Origin: Nocardioides acrostichi
GTDB taxonomy: Bacteria > Actinomycetota > Actinomycetes > Propionibacteriales > Nocardioidaceae
Direction of reading: 5' to 3'
Length of the DNA stretch: 64,000 nucleotides
Assembly (NCBI RefSeq): GCF_015319165.1
Contig: NZ_JADIVZ010000002.1
Coordinates: forward strand, 248,001 to 312,000
The position numbers and the translations under genes are program-made. Below, piece by piece: positions 1 through 8,600 of the stretch; the stretch's first letter is position 1, and each line of letters opens with the position of its first letter. Under the pieces are notes generated by a model that worked only from the letters and a program-made list of their open reading frames with translations, did not search any database and was not told the origin of the DNA.

Positions 1-350
1 TGCGCCGGAGCCGCCCGAGCCACCGCCGCCCGCATGGCTGCGGCCTCGAGGGCCTGCCGCACGTCGTAGAGCTCGCGGAACTCCGCGAAGCTCATCTTGC
101 TCACGGAGTAGCCGACGTGTGGCACGTGCTCGACCAGCCCCTCGCCCTGGAGCACCTTGAGGGCCTCGCGCACCGGGATCTGGCTGACGCCGAAGAACCG
201 CGCCACCGCCTCGATCGGGATGAGCGTGCCCGGGGGCTCGTCGCCGGAGAGGATCGCGCGCCGCAGGTCGTCCTCCACGCGCGGTGTGCCCTCCGACGGG
301 GAGCGCACGAGGCCACGGGTGAACGCCGAACGACGACGCGTGCCGGACAT
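1..350 (-). CDS. GntR-family transcriptional regulator, 3' end cut by the window edge
   Basis: The reading frame starts at ATG (complement of 348-350) and runs off the window after about 116 residues. Residues about 20-80 form a winged helix-turn-helix of the GntR type, with the hallmark PVREAL turn and the following LKVLQGEGLV recognition region. From residue about 88 the sequence EFRELYDVRQALE begins the helical effector-binding domain of the FadR/FCD subfamily, of which only the start is visible. Members sense organic acids or acyl-CoA derivatives and usually repress a neighbouring catabolic operon. The target genes should lie beyond position 1, so the ligand cannot be inferred. The gene is divergent from the one at 471. 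Confidence 0.85.
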   Translation of the reverse strand, partial: MSGTRRRSAFTRGLVRSPSEGTPRVEDDLRRAILSGDEPPGTLIPIEAVARFFGVSQIPVREALKVLQGEGLVEHVPHVGYSVSKMSFAEFRELYDVRQALEAAAMRAAVARAAPA

Positions 351-470
351 CGCGGCCTCCCTCACCGGCGTGACGGGGCCCACGCTAGGGGAGGAGTGTT
401 TCGCGCGTGTTCCCGCCGATCCTCACCGGCTGTTCACCTGGCGCTCGCTCGCAGACCCGAACCTGAGGCC

Positions 471-1592
471 ATGCCCAAGCGTCGTTTCGTGCTCGTCGTC
501 GGTCTGCCCCACGCGGGGGCCGGGCCCCTCGCCGACCTCGCCGCGGAAAGCGCCGCGAGCCTGGCGGAGGCGGGTGTCCGCGTGCCCGCCCGCACCGCCG
601 ACGAGGCGCGCCGGGCCGCGCTCGAGCTGCGCCGTACCCACAAGAGCGACGGACTCGAGCGCAAGGACGTCGAGGGCACGTGGGCGCTGCTCACCCAGCG
701 AGCCCGCCGCGAGGGCGCCAAGAGCGCGGACGCCGTCCTGGTCGTGGCCGAGCACCTCGCGGGCGCCTCGGCGTCCGAGATCGACCTGCTGACCGACGCC
801 CTGCACGGCTTCGAGGTGCACGTGGTCGCGGTCGTGGCCGACCCCGCCCGCCAGATCGTGCGTGCCTGGGAGGAGAGCGTGCGTCGCGGCGGCGCGTTGA
901 GCCTGCGTCGCTACGCGCGCCGAGTGCTCGACCCCGGCCGCGTGCACGAGGAGTCCGAGGCCTTCTGGGCCGACCAGGACGCGCCCGCCGTGCTCAGCCG
1001 CTGGGCCGTCGAGCTCGGGCGCCGTGACCGCGTGCACGTCGTCGCCCCCGCCCCGGACGACGACCCGACGCAGCTCGCGTGGACAGCGCTCGCCCGACTC
1101 CTCGGCGTCGACGCGGCGCTCGTGCCCGCCGCCGAGGGCACGGCCGTCGCCGTGGACGCGGCCGCGCTGGAGGACCTCGCCGCCGTGAACGGCGCCGTCG
1201 ACGGTCGCGCCGACCTGGCGGCGCACGCGCCGGTGCTCGAGCGGGTGGTCGAGGCGTGCTCCACCCAGGGCGCGGTGCCGGCGCTGTTGCCCCATGACCT
1301 CGACGAGGAGCTCGTCGAGCTGGGGGAGCGGTGGGCCAAGGCACTGGCCGAGGCCGGCTACGCCGTCACCGGCGACACCGCACACCTGGTGCCGGCTGCC
1401 TCCCCACGTCCCGCGAGGGCGGCCTCCACCTCGACCGAGGAGCGGCTGGTCGGCACCACCGAGGCGCTGGCCGACCTCGTTGTCGAGTTGGCCCGGGCGC
1501 GGGAGCAGATCGCGGGCCTGGAGAAGCGCAACGCCAAGCTGGAGAAGAAGAGGCGCAAGCTCAAGACCAAGCTCGCCCGAGCGTTGGGCTGA
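471..1592 (+). CDS. Sulfotransferase-like protein with C-terminal coiled coil
   Basis: This encodes 373 residues. The N-terminus (RRFVLVVGLPHAGAG) looks like the 5'-phosphosulfate loop of sulfotransferases, which is normally GLPRSGTT, but the Arg and the Thr-Thr pair are lost. It may therefore be a degenerate member or a P-loop-like protein with another role. The middle is rich in Ala, Asp and Arg. The last 50 residues are a charged helix (EQIAGLEKRNAKLEKKRRK) predicted by eye to form a coiled coil. ATG 471 was chosen because the open frame upstream overlaps the divergent GntR gene and loses protein-like composition. It is convergent with the Rrf2 gene, 15 bases away. The function is not established. 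Confidence 0.7.
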   Translation: MPKRRFVLVVGLPHAGAGPLADLAAESAASLAEAGVRVPARTADEARRAALELRRTHKSDGLERKDVEGTWALLTQRARREGAKSADAVLVVAEHLAGASASEIDLLTDALHGFEVHVVAVVADPARQIVRAWEESVRRGGALSLRRYARRVLDPGRVHEESEAFWADQDAPAVLSRWAVELGRRDRVHVVAPAPDDDPTQLAWTALARLLGVDAALVPAAEGTAVAVDAAALEDLAAVNGAVDGRADLAAHAPVLERVVEACSTQGAVPALLPHDLDEELVELGERWAKALAEAGYAVTGDTAHLVPAASPRPARAASTSTEERLVGTTEALADLVVELARAREQIAGLEKRNAKLEKKRRKLKTKLARALG

Positions 1593-1607
1593 GCCCCGAG
1601 TCGCAGA

Positions 1608-2066
1608 TCAGTGCGGCTGCCAGGCGTCCTCGTCGGCGGTGCGCTCGGTGACGCAGGCCGGCAGGTCGGCTTCCGCGAGCTGCTGGATCGAGACCTCCTC
1701 GAACACGTCGCGCAGTGAGCGTCGGGCGGCGATCCACACGTGCTGGAGCACTTCGGCGTTCTCGTTGTACTCCACCGCCTCGGGGCGCTGGTCGTACACG
1801 GAGACCAAGGGGCCGTCGACGGCCCGGATCACGTCGGCGACGCTCACGCTGCGCGCGTCCCGGGCCATCAGCCACCCACCCGCCTGACCACGCTGACTGC
1901 GCACCACCCCGCTCTTGCGCAGGTCGGCCAGGATCGCCTGGAGGAACGTGCGCGGGATGCCCTGACGGCGTCCGAGCTCCTCGGCGCTCACCGCGGTCGC
2001 TCCGCGCAGCGAGGCCAGCTCGATGAGGGCCCGCAACGCGTAATCGGACTTGGCTGAGACGCGCAC
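1608..2066 (-). CDS. Rrf2-family transcriptional regulator
   Basis: This 152-residue protein begins VRVSAKSDYALRALIELA, the usual start of Rrf2 proteins. Residues 1-85 form the winged HTH, including the IPRTFLQAILADLRKSGVV recognition segment and the GGWLMARD wing. The dimerisation region follows. It lacks the three closely spaced cysteines that bind an Fe-S cluster in IscR or NsrR; the only cysteine is near the C-terminus (LPACVTE), so cluster sensing is unlikely. In the gene direction a GAGAAT hexamer lies six bases before the GTG start, which suggests a leaderless transcript. The gene is divergent from the SARP gene across a 231-base intergenic region. Confidence 0.88.
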   Translation of the reverse strand: MRVSAKSDYALRALIELASLRGATAVSAEELGRRQGIPRTFLQAILADLRKSGVVRSQRGQAGGWLMARDARSVSVADVIRAVDGPLVSVYDQRPEAVEYNENAEVLQHVWIAARRSLRDVFEEVSIQQLAEADLPACVTERTADEDAWQPH

Positions 2067-2209
2067 GGGTGCATTCTCGCAGAGAACACAGGTGACTCGC
2101 TCGACCTGGGCGATTCGACCGAGTTTGCCGGCCACGGCGCCATCGCCCTCCTCGGAGGCGGGAGGTGAGTGGGCTGTGAGTGGGAGGTGCCGGAGGGGAG
2201 CAAGGAGCG

Positions 2210-2225
2210 CCAACGAAACGGCAAC
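2210..2225. promoter_or_regulatory. Candidate regulator site shared with the promoter at 9610
   Basis: The 16-base sequence CCAACGAAACGGCAAC lies 73 bases before the SARP start and differs by one base from CCAACGGAACGGCAAC at 9610-9625, upstream of the giant RCC1 gene. SARP proteins bind direct repeats in target promoters, so autoregulation plus control of the RCC1 gene is a reasonable inference. No binding data are available. Confidence 0.4.
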
Positions 2226-2297
2226 AGCGCCTCCACGGTGGGGGCGGGGCCGCTGATTCGCCCGCCGGGCAGCCGCGCCGCGTGATTGGGTATCGGC

Positions 2298-5200
2298 ATG
2301 CCCGACGCTGTGACCGGCGACGTTCGGGTGCGGCTGCTCGGGCCGCTGCGCGTCGAGTGCGCCGGCGAGGACGTGCCGCTGACGCCCACCGAGGAGGTGC
2401 TGCTTCGCGCCCTGGCGTCGGTCTATCCCGAGCCGATGAGCCTCGTCGGACTCGAGCGCCGTCTCTGGCCGGACGGCCCGCCGTCGTCGGCTCGCGCCAG
2501 TCTGCACAACCACCTCTCCCGGCTGCGGCGCAAGCTCGGTGATCCGACCGTGGTGCGCACCTCGCACGGGTACCGGCTGGTGGGTGTCGGTCTCGACGCG
2601 CGCGAGCTCGACGACGCGTTGACGCGGGCCGACGCCGCGGTGTGCGCGGGGGACCACGCTCGCGCCCTGCGTCTCGCCGAGCAGGGGCTGCGGTTGGCCC
2701 CGACTCTCGACGCCGCCGATCTCGACGCTTTCGGGCAAGGGCCCGAGCAAGGGCTGCTGCGGGCCAGTCAGGACGCCGCCCAGTCGCTGTTGGAGCTGCG
2801 CGCCGAGGCCCTCCTCGGCTCCGGCCAGCACCGCACCGCGGCGTCCCTGCTGCGCGAGCTGACCCGTGCGCAGCCGCTGCGCGAGCACCGGTGGACCCTG
2901 CTCATCGAGGCGCTCATCGCGAGCGGACGACGTGCCGACGCGCTGGCGACCTGGAGCGAGGCGCGCCAGGTCGTGGTCGACCAGCTCGGGCTCGAGCCGG
3001 GGCCGTCACTCAGCCAGGCGGTGTCTCGACTCTGGGACGATCCCGAGTCCGATGAGCCGCCCGATCACGCCGAGCTGCGCCTGGTCCGCACGCGGGCTCG
3101 GCTGGCGGCCCTGCTCGCGGACTCCTGGACGCTCGTCCGAGCCGCGCGCGAGCTGCTCGATCGTGACGGTGTCGCCGTCTTGACCGGTGGCGAGTGGCAC
3201 GGCGTCGAGGTCGCGACCTCGGCGATCGCCGCCTCGCGGTCGTCGTCGACCGTCACCGCCCGGTGCGACCGGACCCCGCCCGCGCCGTTGCAGCCGCTCG
3301 TCGACATCCTGCGGCGCCTCGACGACAAGGGCGGGCACACGCTGCCGCCGGAGCTGGCCTGGGAGGTCGCCCAGGTGCTGACGCCGACGAGACGCCCGGG
3401 ATACGGGGCCTCGCAGCTGGGCGCCGTCCGCGATCCCACGCAGCGCCTCCTGCGGCTCGTGGGCGACCTCGCGGAGCGCACCGGCACCCGGCTCGTCGTC
3501 GTGCACGACGTGCACCTGGCGGGCCCGACGACCGCGGCGGCTCTGGCCCGGCTCGGTGCGGAGGGCCGCGTCTCGGTGCTCCTGACCGTCTGCGACGCAG
3601 ACTCCCTCGCCCGTTCGGTGCGCGACGTGGCTGGACCCGACGGCGTGCTGGCGGTCCCGCCACTCACCACGGGTGAGCTGGAGCGGATCGGTCCCGCCCT
3701 CATCGCCATCCCGGAGGGACGCGAGCACGCGCTGGCGCGGTGGCTGATGGAGCAGACCGGCGGCCTGGTGGGGCAGCTGTTGGCCCTCGCGGCGTCGGTC
3801 GACGCGCAGTCACGCTCCGCGGCACCGCCCACCCTCGACCAGATCAGGGTGCTGGCCGAGCGTTCGTCGGGCGTCGTGGCCAGGCGCCTGCAGGAGCAGC
3901 TGGAGTCGTTGTCGCCGGCCGCTCGCCGGGCGGTCGAGGTGGCGGTGGTGGCCGGCGGAGCGTTGGCGCCGGTGGTGCTCCCCGGCCTCGCCGACGACCA
4001 CGGACGCCGGGCCGCGAGCGTCGCCTCCTTCCTCACCGCCGACGGCGCCCCGACCTCGCGCATGGTCGTCGACACCGTCGACCGCGACCTGGCAGACGCT
4101 CAGCGCACCGAGCTGCACCTGGCCGTCGCCGAGACCGCGGAGCGGTGCGGAGCCGCCTGGGCCCAGATCGCACCGCACCGACTCGCCTCCTACGACCTCG
4201 ACCCGCGCGCCGCTTTGGCGGCGGTCTCCGAAGCCGGCGACGAAGCGTGTCAGCTCGGTACCTATCCCGAGGCGTGTGCCTGGTTCGACGACGCGCTCGC
4301 GCTGCTCGGCGAGGAGGCCCCGCCGTGGACGGTGCTCGACCTGCGACAGCGGCGCGAAGAGGCGTCGCGCCTCGCGGGAACCCCAGGGCACGAGCAGACC
4401 TTGCTCGAGCTCGCCGAACTGATCCAGGGCCCGGCCCCGGACCCCGACGACCCGGCGTCCGCGACCGTGCGGCGCCGGGCTGCCCTCAGCGTCGCGCGCC
4501 TGGGCGGCACCAGCGAGGTCGGTGCGCTCGACCGTCGCGCGGTCGACCTCACCGACCAGGCCCTCGCCGCCGAGCCCGACCCCCACGAGCGCGCGGTGCT
4601 GGCGGCCGCCACCTCGTTGCTGCACTCGATGACCGGTGACGTCGAGAGATGCCGGGGACTGTTCGAGGCCGCCGATCGGCTCACGACCGATCTCGACGCC
4701 GCCGACCCGGTGCGCGGGCGTCCGCGTCGGGCGGTGCTGCCCTATGCGTACCTGTCGCTCGGGCGTCCCGACGACCTCGAGCGGCGCGTCGCGCACGGCA
4801 CCGAGCTGCGCGACGCCGGGACGAGCGCCGACGACCCCGAGGCGGAGTACGAGGGGTGGCACCTGCTCGCCTCGTGCGCGCTCCAGTCGGGCGACGGCGA
4901 GCTGCTGCGCTCCGCCTGCGAGCGGCTCGATCTGCTCGCCGGCGTCGTGGGCGACGCCGGTCGCCGGTGGCAGGCGGAGTACGTGCGGGCCGCCACCCAC
5001 GCCGTGGACGGCGACCTCGCGGCCGCCGAGCGGCACGCCGAAGCCGCTCTGGCCGCGGCCAGCGGTGTGGCGCCGTCGCGGGCGATGGCGGCCTACGGTG
5101 GGCAACTACTCGAGCTGCGTCGCCTCGACGGCCGGCTCTCGGAACTGGTGCCGATGCTGGAGCAGGCCGTGCTCGACCAGCCCACCACCGCTGCCTGGCG

Positions 5201-5624
5201 GGCCGCAGCTGCCCACGCCCGCGCGGTGTCGGGCGACGGCCACGACCCGGGCGCGGCGCGCGCCCACCTCGACGCCCTCCTCGCGCCGGCCGAGCCGCTG
5301 ACCCGCGACTTCCTCTGGCTGGCCGGGTGGACCTACGCCGGTCGCGCCGTCCGGATCCTGCTGGGGGAGGATCTCGCCGACGATCGCCTGCTGGCACACG
5401 CCGTCCGGTGTCGCGAGGCGTTGGCCCCATGGGCCGCCGTGGGTGTCTGGCAGGGCACCTGCACCTATGGACCCGCCGGCACCGTGCTCGCGGCCCTCGA
5501 CCTCGTGCTCGGCGACCGTGAGGCGGCCCAGGCACACGCGCGTGCCGCCGTGGAGTGGTCGCAGCGCATCGGATCCCCGGTCTACGCGGCCGAGGCTCAC
5601 GCCCTCCTCGAGGACGGGAGATGA
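2298..5624 (+). CDS. Large SARP (AfsR/DnrI-type) regulator with degenerate ATPase domain
   Basis: This 1108-residue protein begins with an OmpR/PhoB-like winged HTH (residues about 8-90, with ASLHNHLSRLRRKLGD and HGYRL). A bacterial transcriptional activator domain follows (about 95-245, with LLRELTRAQPLREHRWTLL and QLGLEPGPSLSQAV). The next module sits where large SARPs carry an NTPase, but Walker A is replaced by LTGGEWHGVE and Walker B by RLVVVHDVHLAGPT. ATP hydrolysis therefore looks lost. From about residue 600 to the end the protein is helical, with TPR-like repeats. ATG 2298 is preferred over TTG 2286, which gives only four more residues. It is convergent with the RCC1 gene, whose promoter shares a 16-base motif with this one. 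Confidence 0.88.
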   Translation: MPDAVTGDVRVRLLGPLRVECAGEDVPLTPTEEVLLRALASVYPEPMSLVGLERRLWPDGPPSSARASLHNHLSRLRRKLGDPTVVRTSHGYRLVGVGLDARELDDALTRADAAVCAGDHARALRLAEQGLRLAPTLDAADLDAFGQGPEQGLLRASQDAAQSLLELRAEALLGSGQHRTAASLLRELTRAQPLREHRWTLLIEALIASGRRADALATWSEARQVVVDQLGLEPGPSLSQAVSRLWDDPESDEPPDHAELRLVRTRARLAALLADSWTLVRAARELLDRDGVAVLTGGEWHGVEVATSAIAASRSSSTVTARCDRTPPAPLQPLVDILRRLDDKGGHTLPPELAWEVAQVLTPTRRPGYGASQLGAVRDPTQRLLRLVGDLAERTGTRLVVVHDVHLAGPTTAAALARLGAEGRVSVLLTVCDADSLARSVRDVAGPDGVLAVPPLTTGELERIGPALIAIPEGREHALARWLMEQTGGLVGQLLALAASVDAQSRSAAPPTLDQIRVLAERSSGVVARRLQEQLESLSPAARRAVEVAVVAGGALAPVVLPGLADDHGRRAASVASFLTADGAPTSRMVVDTVDRDLADAQRTELHLAVAETAERCGAAWAQIAPHRLASYDLDPRAALAAVSEAGDEACQLGTYPEACAWFDDALALLGEEAPPWTVLDLRQRREEASRLAGTPGHEQTLLELAELIQGPAPDPDDPASATVRRRAALSVARLGGTSEVGALDRRAVDLTDQALAAEPDPHERAVLAAATSLLHSMTGDVERCRGLFEAADRLTTDLDAADPVRGRPRRAVLPYAYLSLGRPDDLERRVAHGTELRDAGTSADDPEAEYEGWHLLASCALQSGDGELLRSACERLDLLAGVVGDAGRRWQAEYVRAATHAVDGDLAAAERHAEAALAAASGVAPSRAMAAYGGQLLELRRLDGRLSELVPMLEQAVLDQPTTAAWRAAAAHARAVSGDGHDPGAARAHLDALLAPAEPLTRDFLWLAGWTYAGRAVRILLGEDLADDRLLAHAVRCREALAPWAAVGVWQGTCTYGPAGTVLAALDLVLGDREAAQAHARAAVEWSQRIGSPVYAAEAHALLEDGR

Positions 5625-5636
5625 GTGCGAGGTGGG

Positions 5637-8600
5637 TCAGAGGGTGGTGCCAAGGGAGAGGAAGCCGCCGTTCCAGACGAGTTGGTAGTCGAGTTTGTCG
5701 ATGAAGGTCGAGATGGGGTTGAAGGTCACGGCTCGGGCGATCTTGTCGGGGCCGAACTGGGCGACGGTGCCGCCGCGGACGAACTCGTTGACCTTGGTCT
5801 CGAAGTTGAAGAGTCCTTCGAGGATCCAGGTCGCCGTCTCCGGGTGGAGCAGTCCGACCGGTGACTTCGCCAAGGCCTTGTAGATCTCGACGCGGGCGAG
5901 GTCGCTGAGGGGGGATCCGTCGGCTTTGGTGATGGCCAAGAAGTCGACGTCGCCGGTGATGGAGCGCCACTTGCCCTTGACCTTGAACTCGGGCACGAGG
6001 TTGCCGTGCTTGTCGGCGTTCATCCGGAACTCGTACTTGTGGGCCTTCTCGGTGGCGTACTTGGGGTCGACCGCGTTGTCCTTGAAGTTCCAGTGCATCT
6101 CGATGTAGCCGTCCTTGTCGGCCTTCTTGAGCTGCTTGTAGTAGCCGGCCTTGGTCTTGGTCAGCTCCTCGCGGCGTTGTTCCCACCGCTTCATGGTGGT
6201 GACCCACTCGCCGTCCCCGGGGCCGAGCCCGGCAGAGCGCAGCCGGCGTTCGAGGGCGTCTCGGACGGGCAGGTGCTTGCGGATCACGACCCGACCGACG
6301 TCGTCCTTGCGGAACCCGAGCCATCTGGCGTCGGTCTCGTTGACGGTCTTGATCTTGATCGATTCGGGCTTGAGGACAGCGCCGCGCTCCTCGAGCCACT
6401 TGACCGACTCCTTGGCGCGGGAGCGGATGGTGATGATGAGCTGGTTGTCCTTGGCGAACGTGCGCAGGAAGTTCGCCTCCTGGGCGGTGAGTCCGTAGAG
6501 GCGGCGCAGGTGCAGGTTGGTGAACTCGAACCCGGGGGTGACCTTCTTCAGCGCGATGATCGCGTCGGCGGCCTTGTACCCGGCCTCGCGGGTGGCGCTG
6601 AGGATCCGGGTGCCCTTCGCGATCGCCTTGGCCTGGGCGCCCTCGACCGCGGTGCGCACCAGCTTCGAGCGCGCCATCATGCCCGGGATCAGCGCGGTCG
6701 CGACGTCGACGGTGTGCTCGACGCCCTCGGCGGTCATGGCGCGCACGGCGCCGGGCCAGTCGCCGACGTACCAGGCGTCCCACATGGCCTTGTAGCGGGC
6801 CTGGACGCCGGCGACGAACGCCTCGTAGCTGGCCTCGGTCCGGTAGCCGGCGTCCTTCATCTTGGCCCAGAGCTGGGCCATGAACAGCTCCATGCGGTCG
6901 GGGTCGTGGCGTAGTGCGTCCCACATCTCGGCGGTGGCCTGCACGCAGGCCACCAGTCCCTTGGCCACGCGCACGCTGCCGCCGACGATGATCTCGGGCA
7001 GCTGGCCGGCGAGCTGGAACAGTCCGCTGACCATGCCGACGGTCAGGTTGTACAGCGCCTCGAACACTCCTCGGGTGATCGACCACGCGAACAGCGAGGT
7101 GCTCCACTCCGGCGGGTCGAGCAGGTCGCGCACGTCGACCCCGTGGCGGTAGTGGGTCTCGCCCAGCACCACGGAGTTCTCCGGGTCGAGCTCGCCCATC
7201 AGCTCGTCGTCGTCGCTGATCTCATAGACGTCGGGTTCACCCAGCTCGACCTCCGAGCGGGTGCCGCCACCGGTCGCTGTGGCGCCGGTGAGGACCGTGG
7301 CGGCGATGTTGGTGGTGTAGACGACCAGCTCCATCTCCAACGTGCCGCGGGGCTCGATGGTGACCGCTTGGGGGATCAACGGGGAATCGGTCGGGGGCGG
7401 GCCCAGCGCGAGACCGTCGTATTGCAGGCTGCACCCGCTGGCGTTGCCGATGCAGGTCACCTTCGCGGGCTCGACGTAGAGCCGCTTGTCGTAGCTGCGG
7501 TTCTCGTAGGTGACCTTGATGGTGTACGGCGTACCACCCTTCAACAACGAGGGCGCCGCACCCGAGGCCGTGGAACGACCCATCTCGTAACTGGTCACCA
7601 ACTCCGGCGCGGCGACGTGGAGGATCTTCTCCTGGTGGCCCCGCACGGTGCCGAAGTCGTCCTCTCCGCGCGCCCAGCCGGTGACCTCGAAGGTGCCGTT
7701 GGCATGCGCCTCGAGCTCGTAGGGCACGACCACCTTCTTGCCGGGTGCCAGCTCCTCGATGGGACCGGTCACGGTCGTGGCCTTGCCCCGCAGCGGCAGT
7801 TCGGGGACGTCGGGGGTGAACCCCGGCGCCCAGCCCAGCCCCAGCTCGTCGGACCAGAACGCCCCCCGCACCGGCAACGTGCCGGTGTTCTTGATCGTCA
7901 TGGTGGTGGCGACCTTCTGCGGGATGGTCTCGCCGGTCTCGGGATCGGTCTCGAGCTCGACCAGCTTGGGGTCGAAGGCGATCGTCGTCTCGAGCACGCC
8001 GCCGACCACGAGGGCGTCGACGATCGTCTGGTCGGCGTCGGTGACGATGACCTGCTGGCTGCTCACGCAGTCGCTGTCGATCGCGGTGACGCAGACGCCC
8101 GCCGGGAAGCTCACGGTGTAGGTCCCCGGCTGGAGGGTCAAGGACCAGCCGCCGTCGTCGTCGGTGCTCGTCTCACGCACCACGTCATCGCCCTTGGTCG
8201 TGACGCCCTCGGCCTGGACTCCGATGCCGGCGACCGGGCTGGCCGGGTCGGCGGCGACGCCGGGTGCCGTGCCGCGCACGACCAGGCCGGCCACACCGAT
8301 GGCGTCGGTGTCGACGAAGCCCTTGACGGGCGCGTGCTCGGCGAATCGCACGTCGTAGGCCGAGGTGAAGCCGCGTCCCAGCTCGCCGTCTCGGTTCTTG
8401 CCCCAGCACGAGATGCCGCCGCTGAGCCGCCGTACACACCAGGTCTCGCCCGATACGTCGACCTCGGCGGCGTCGTCGATGCCCGGCACGATCCCGGGCC
8501 GCGCGATGCCGGAGCCCAGGCACACCAACGACCCGGATTTCAAGACGGCGCAGGCCGCCGACCGGTTGACCGCCACGTCGGTGGCGTTCTTGAAGGCCGG

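Noticed and set aside
423..1385. A 320-codon antisense frame over the sulfotransferase-like gene
   Set aside because: Composition is His/Gly/Val-rich, typical of complement frames in high-GC DNA; the plus-strand frame has ordinary protein character.
471..1592. Calling this an active sulfotransferase
   Set aside because: The phosphosulfate loop lacks the Arg and Thr residues and the 3'-phosphate motif was not found.
4681..7107. A long minus-strand frame spanning the SARP end and the RCC1 C-terminus
   Set aside because: It crosses two convergent genes and its translation is Arg/Pro-rich throughout, as expected from an off-frame reading.
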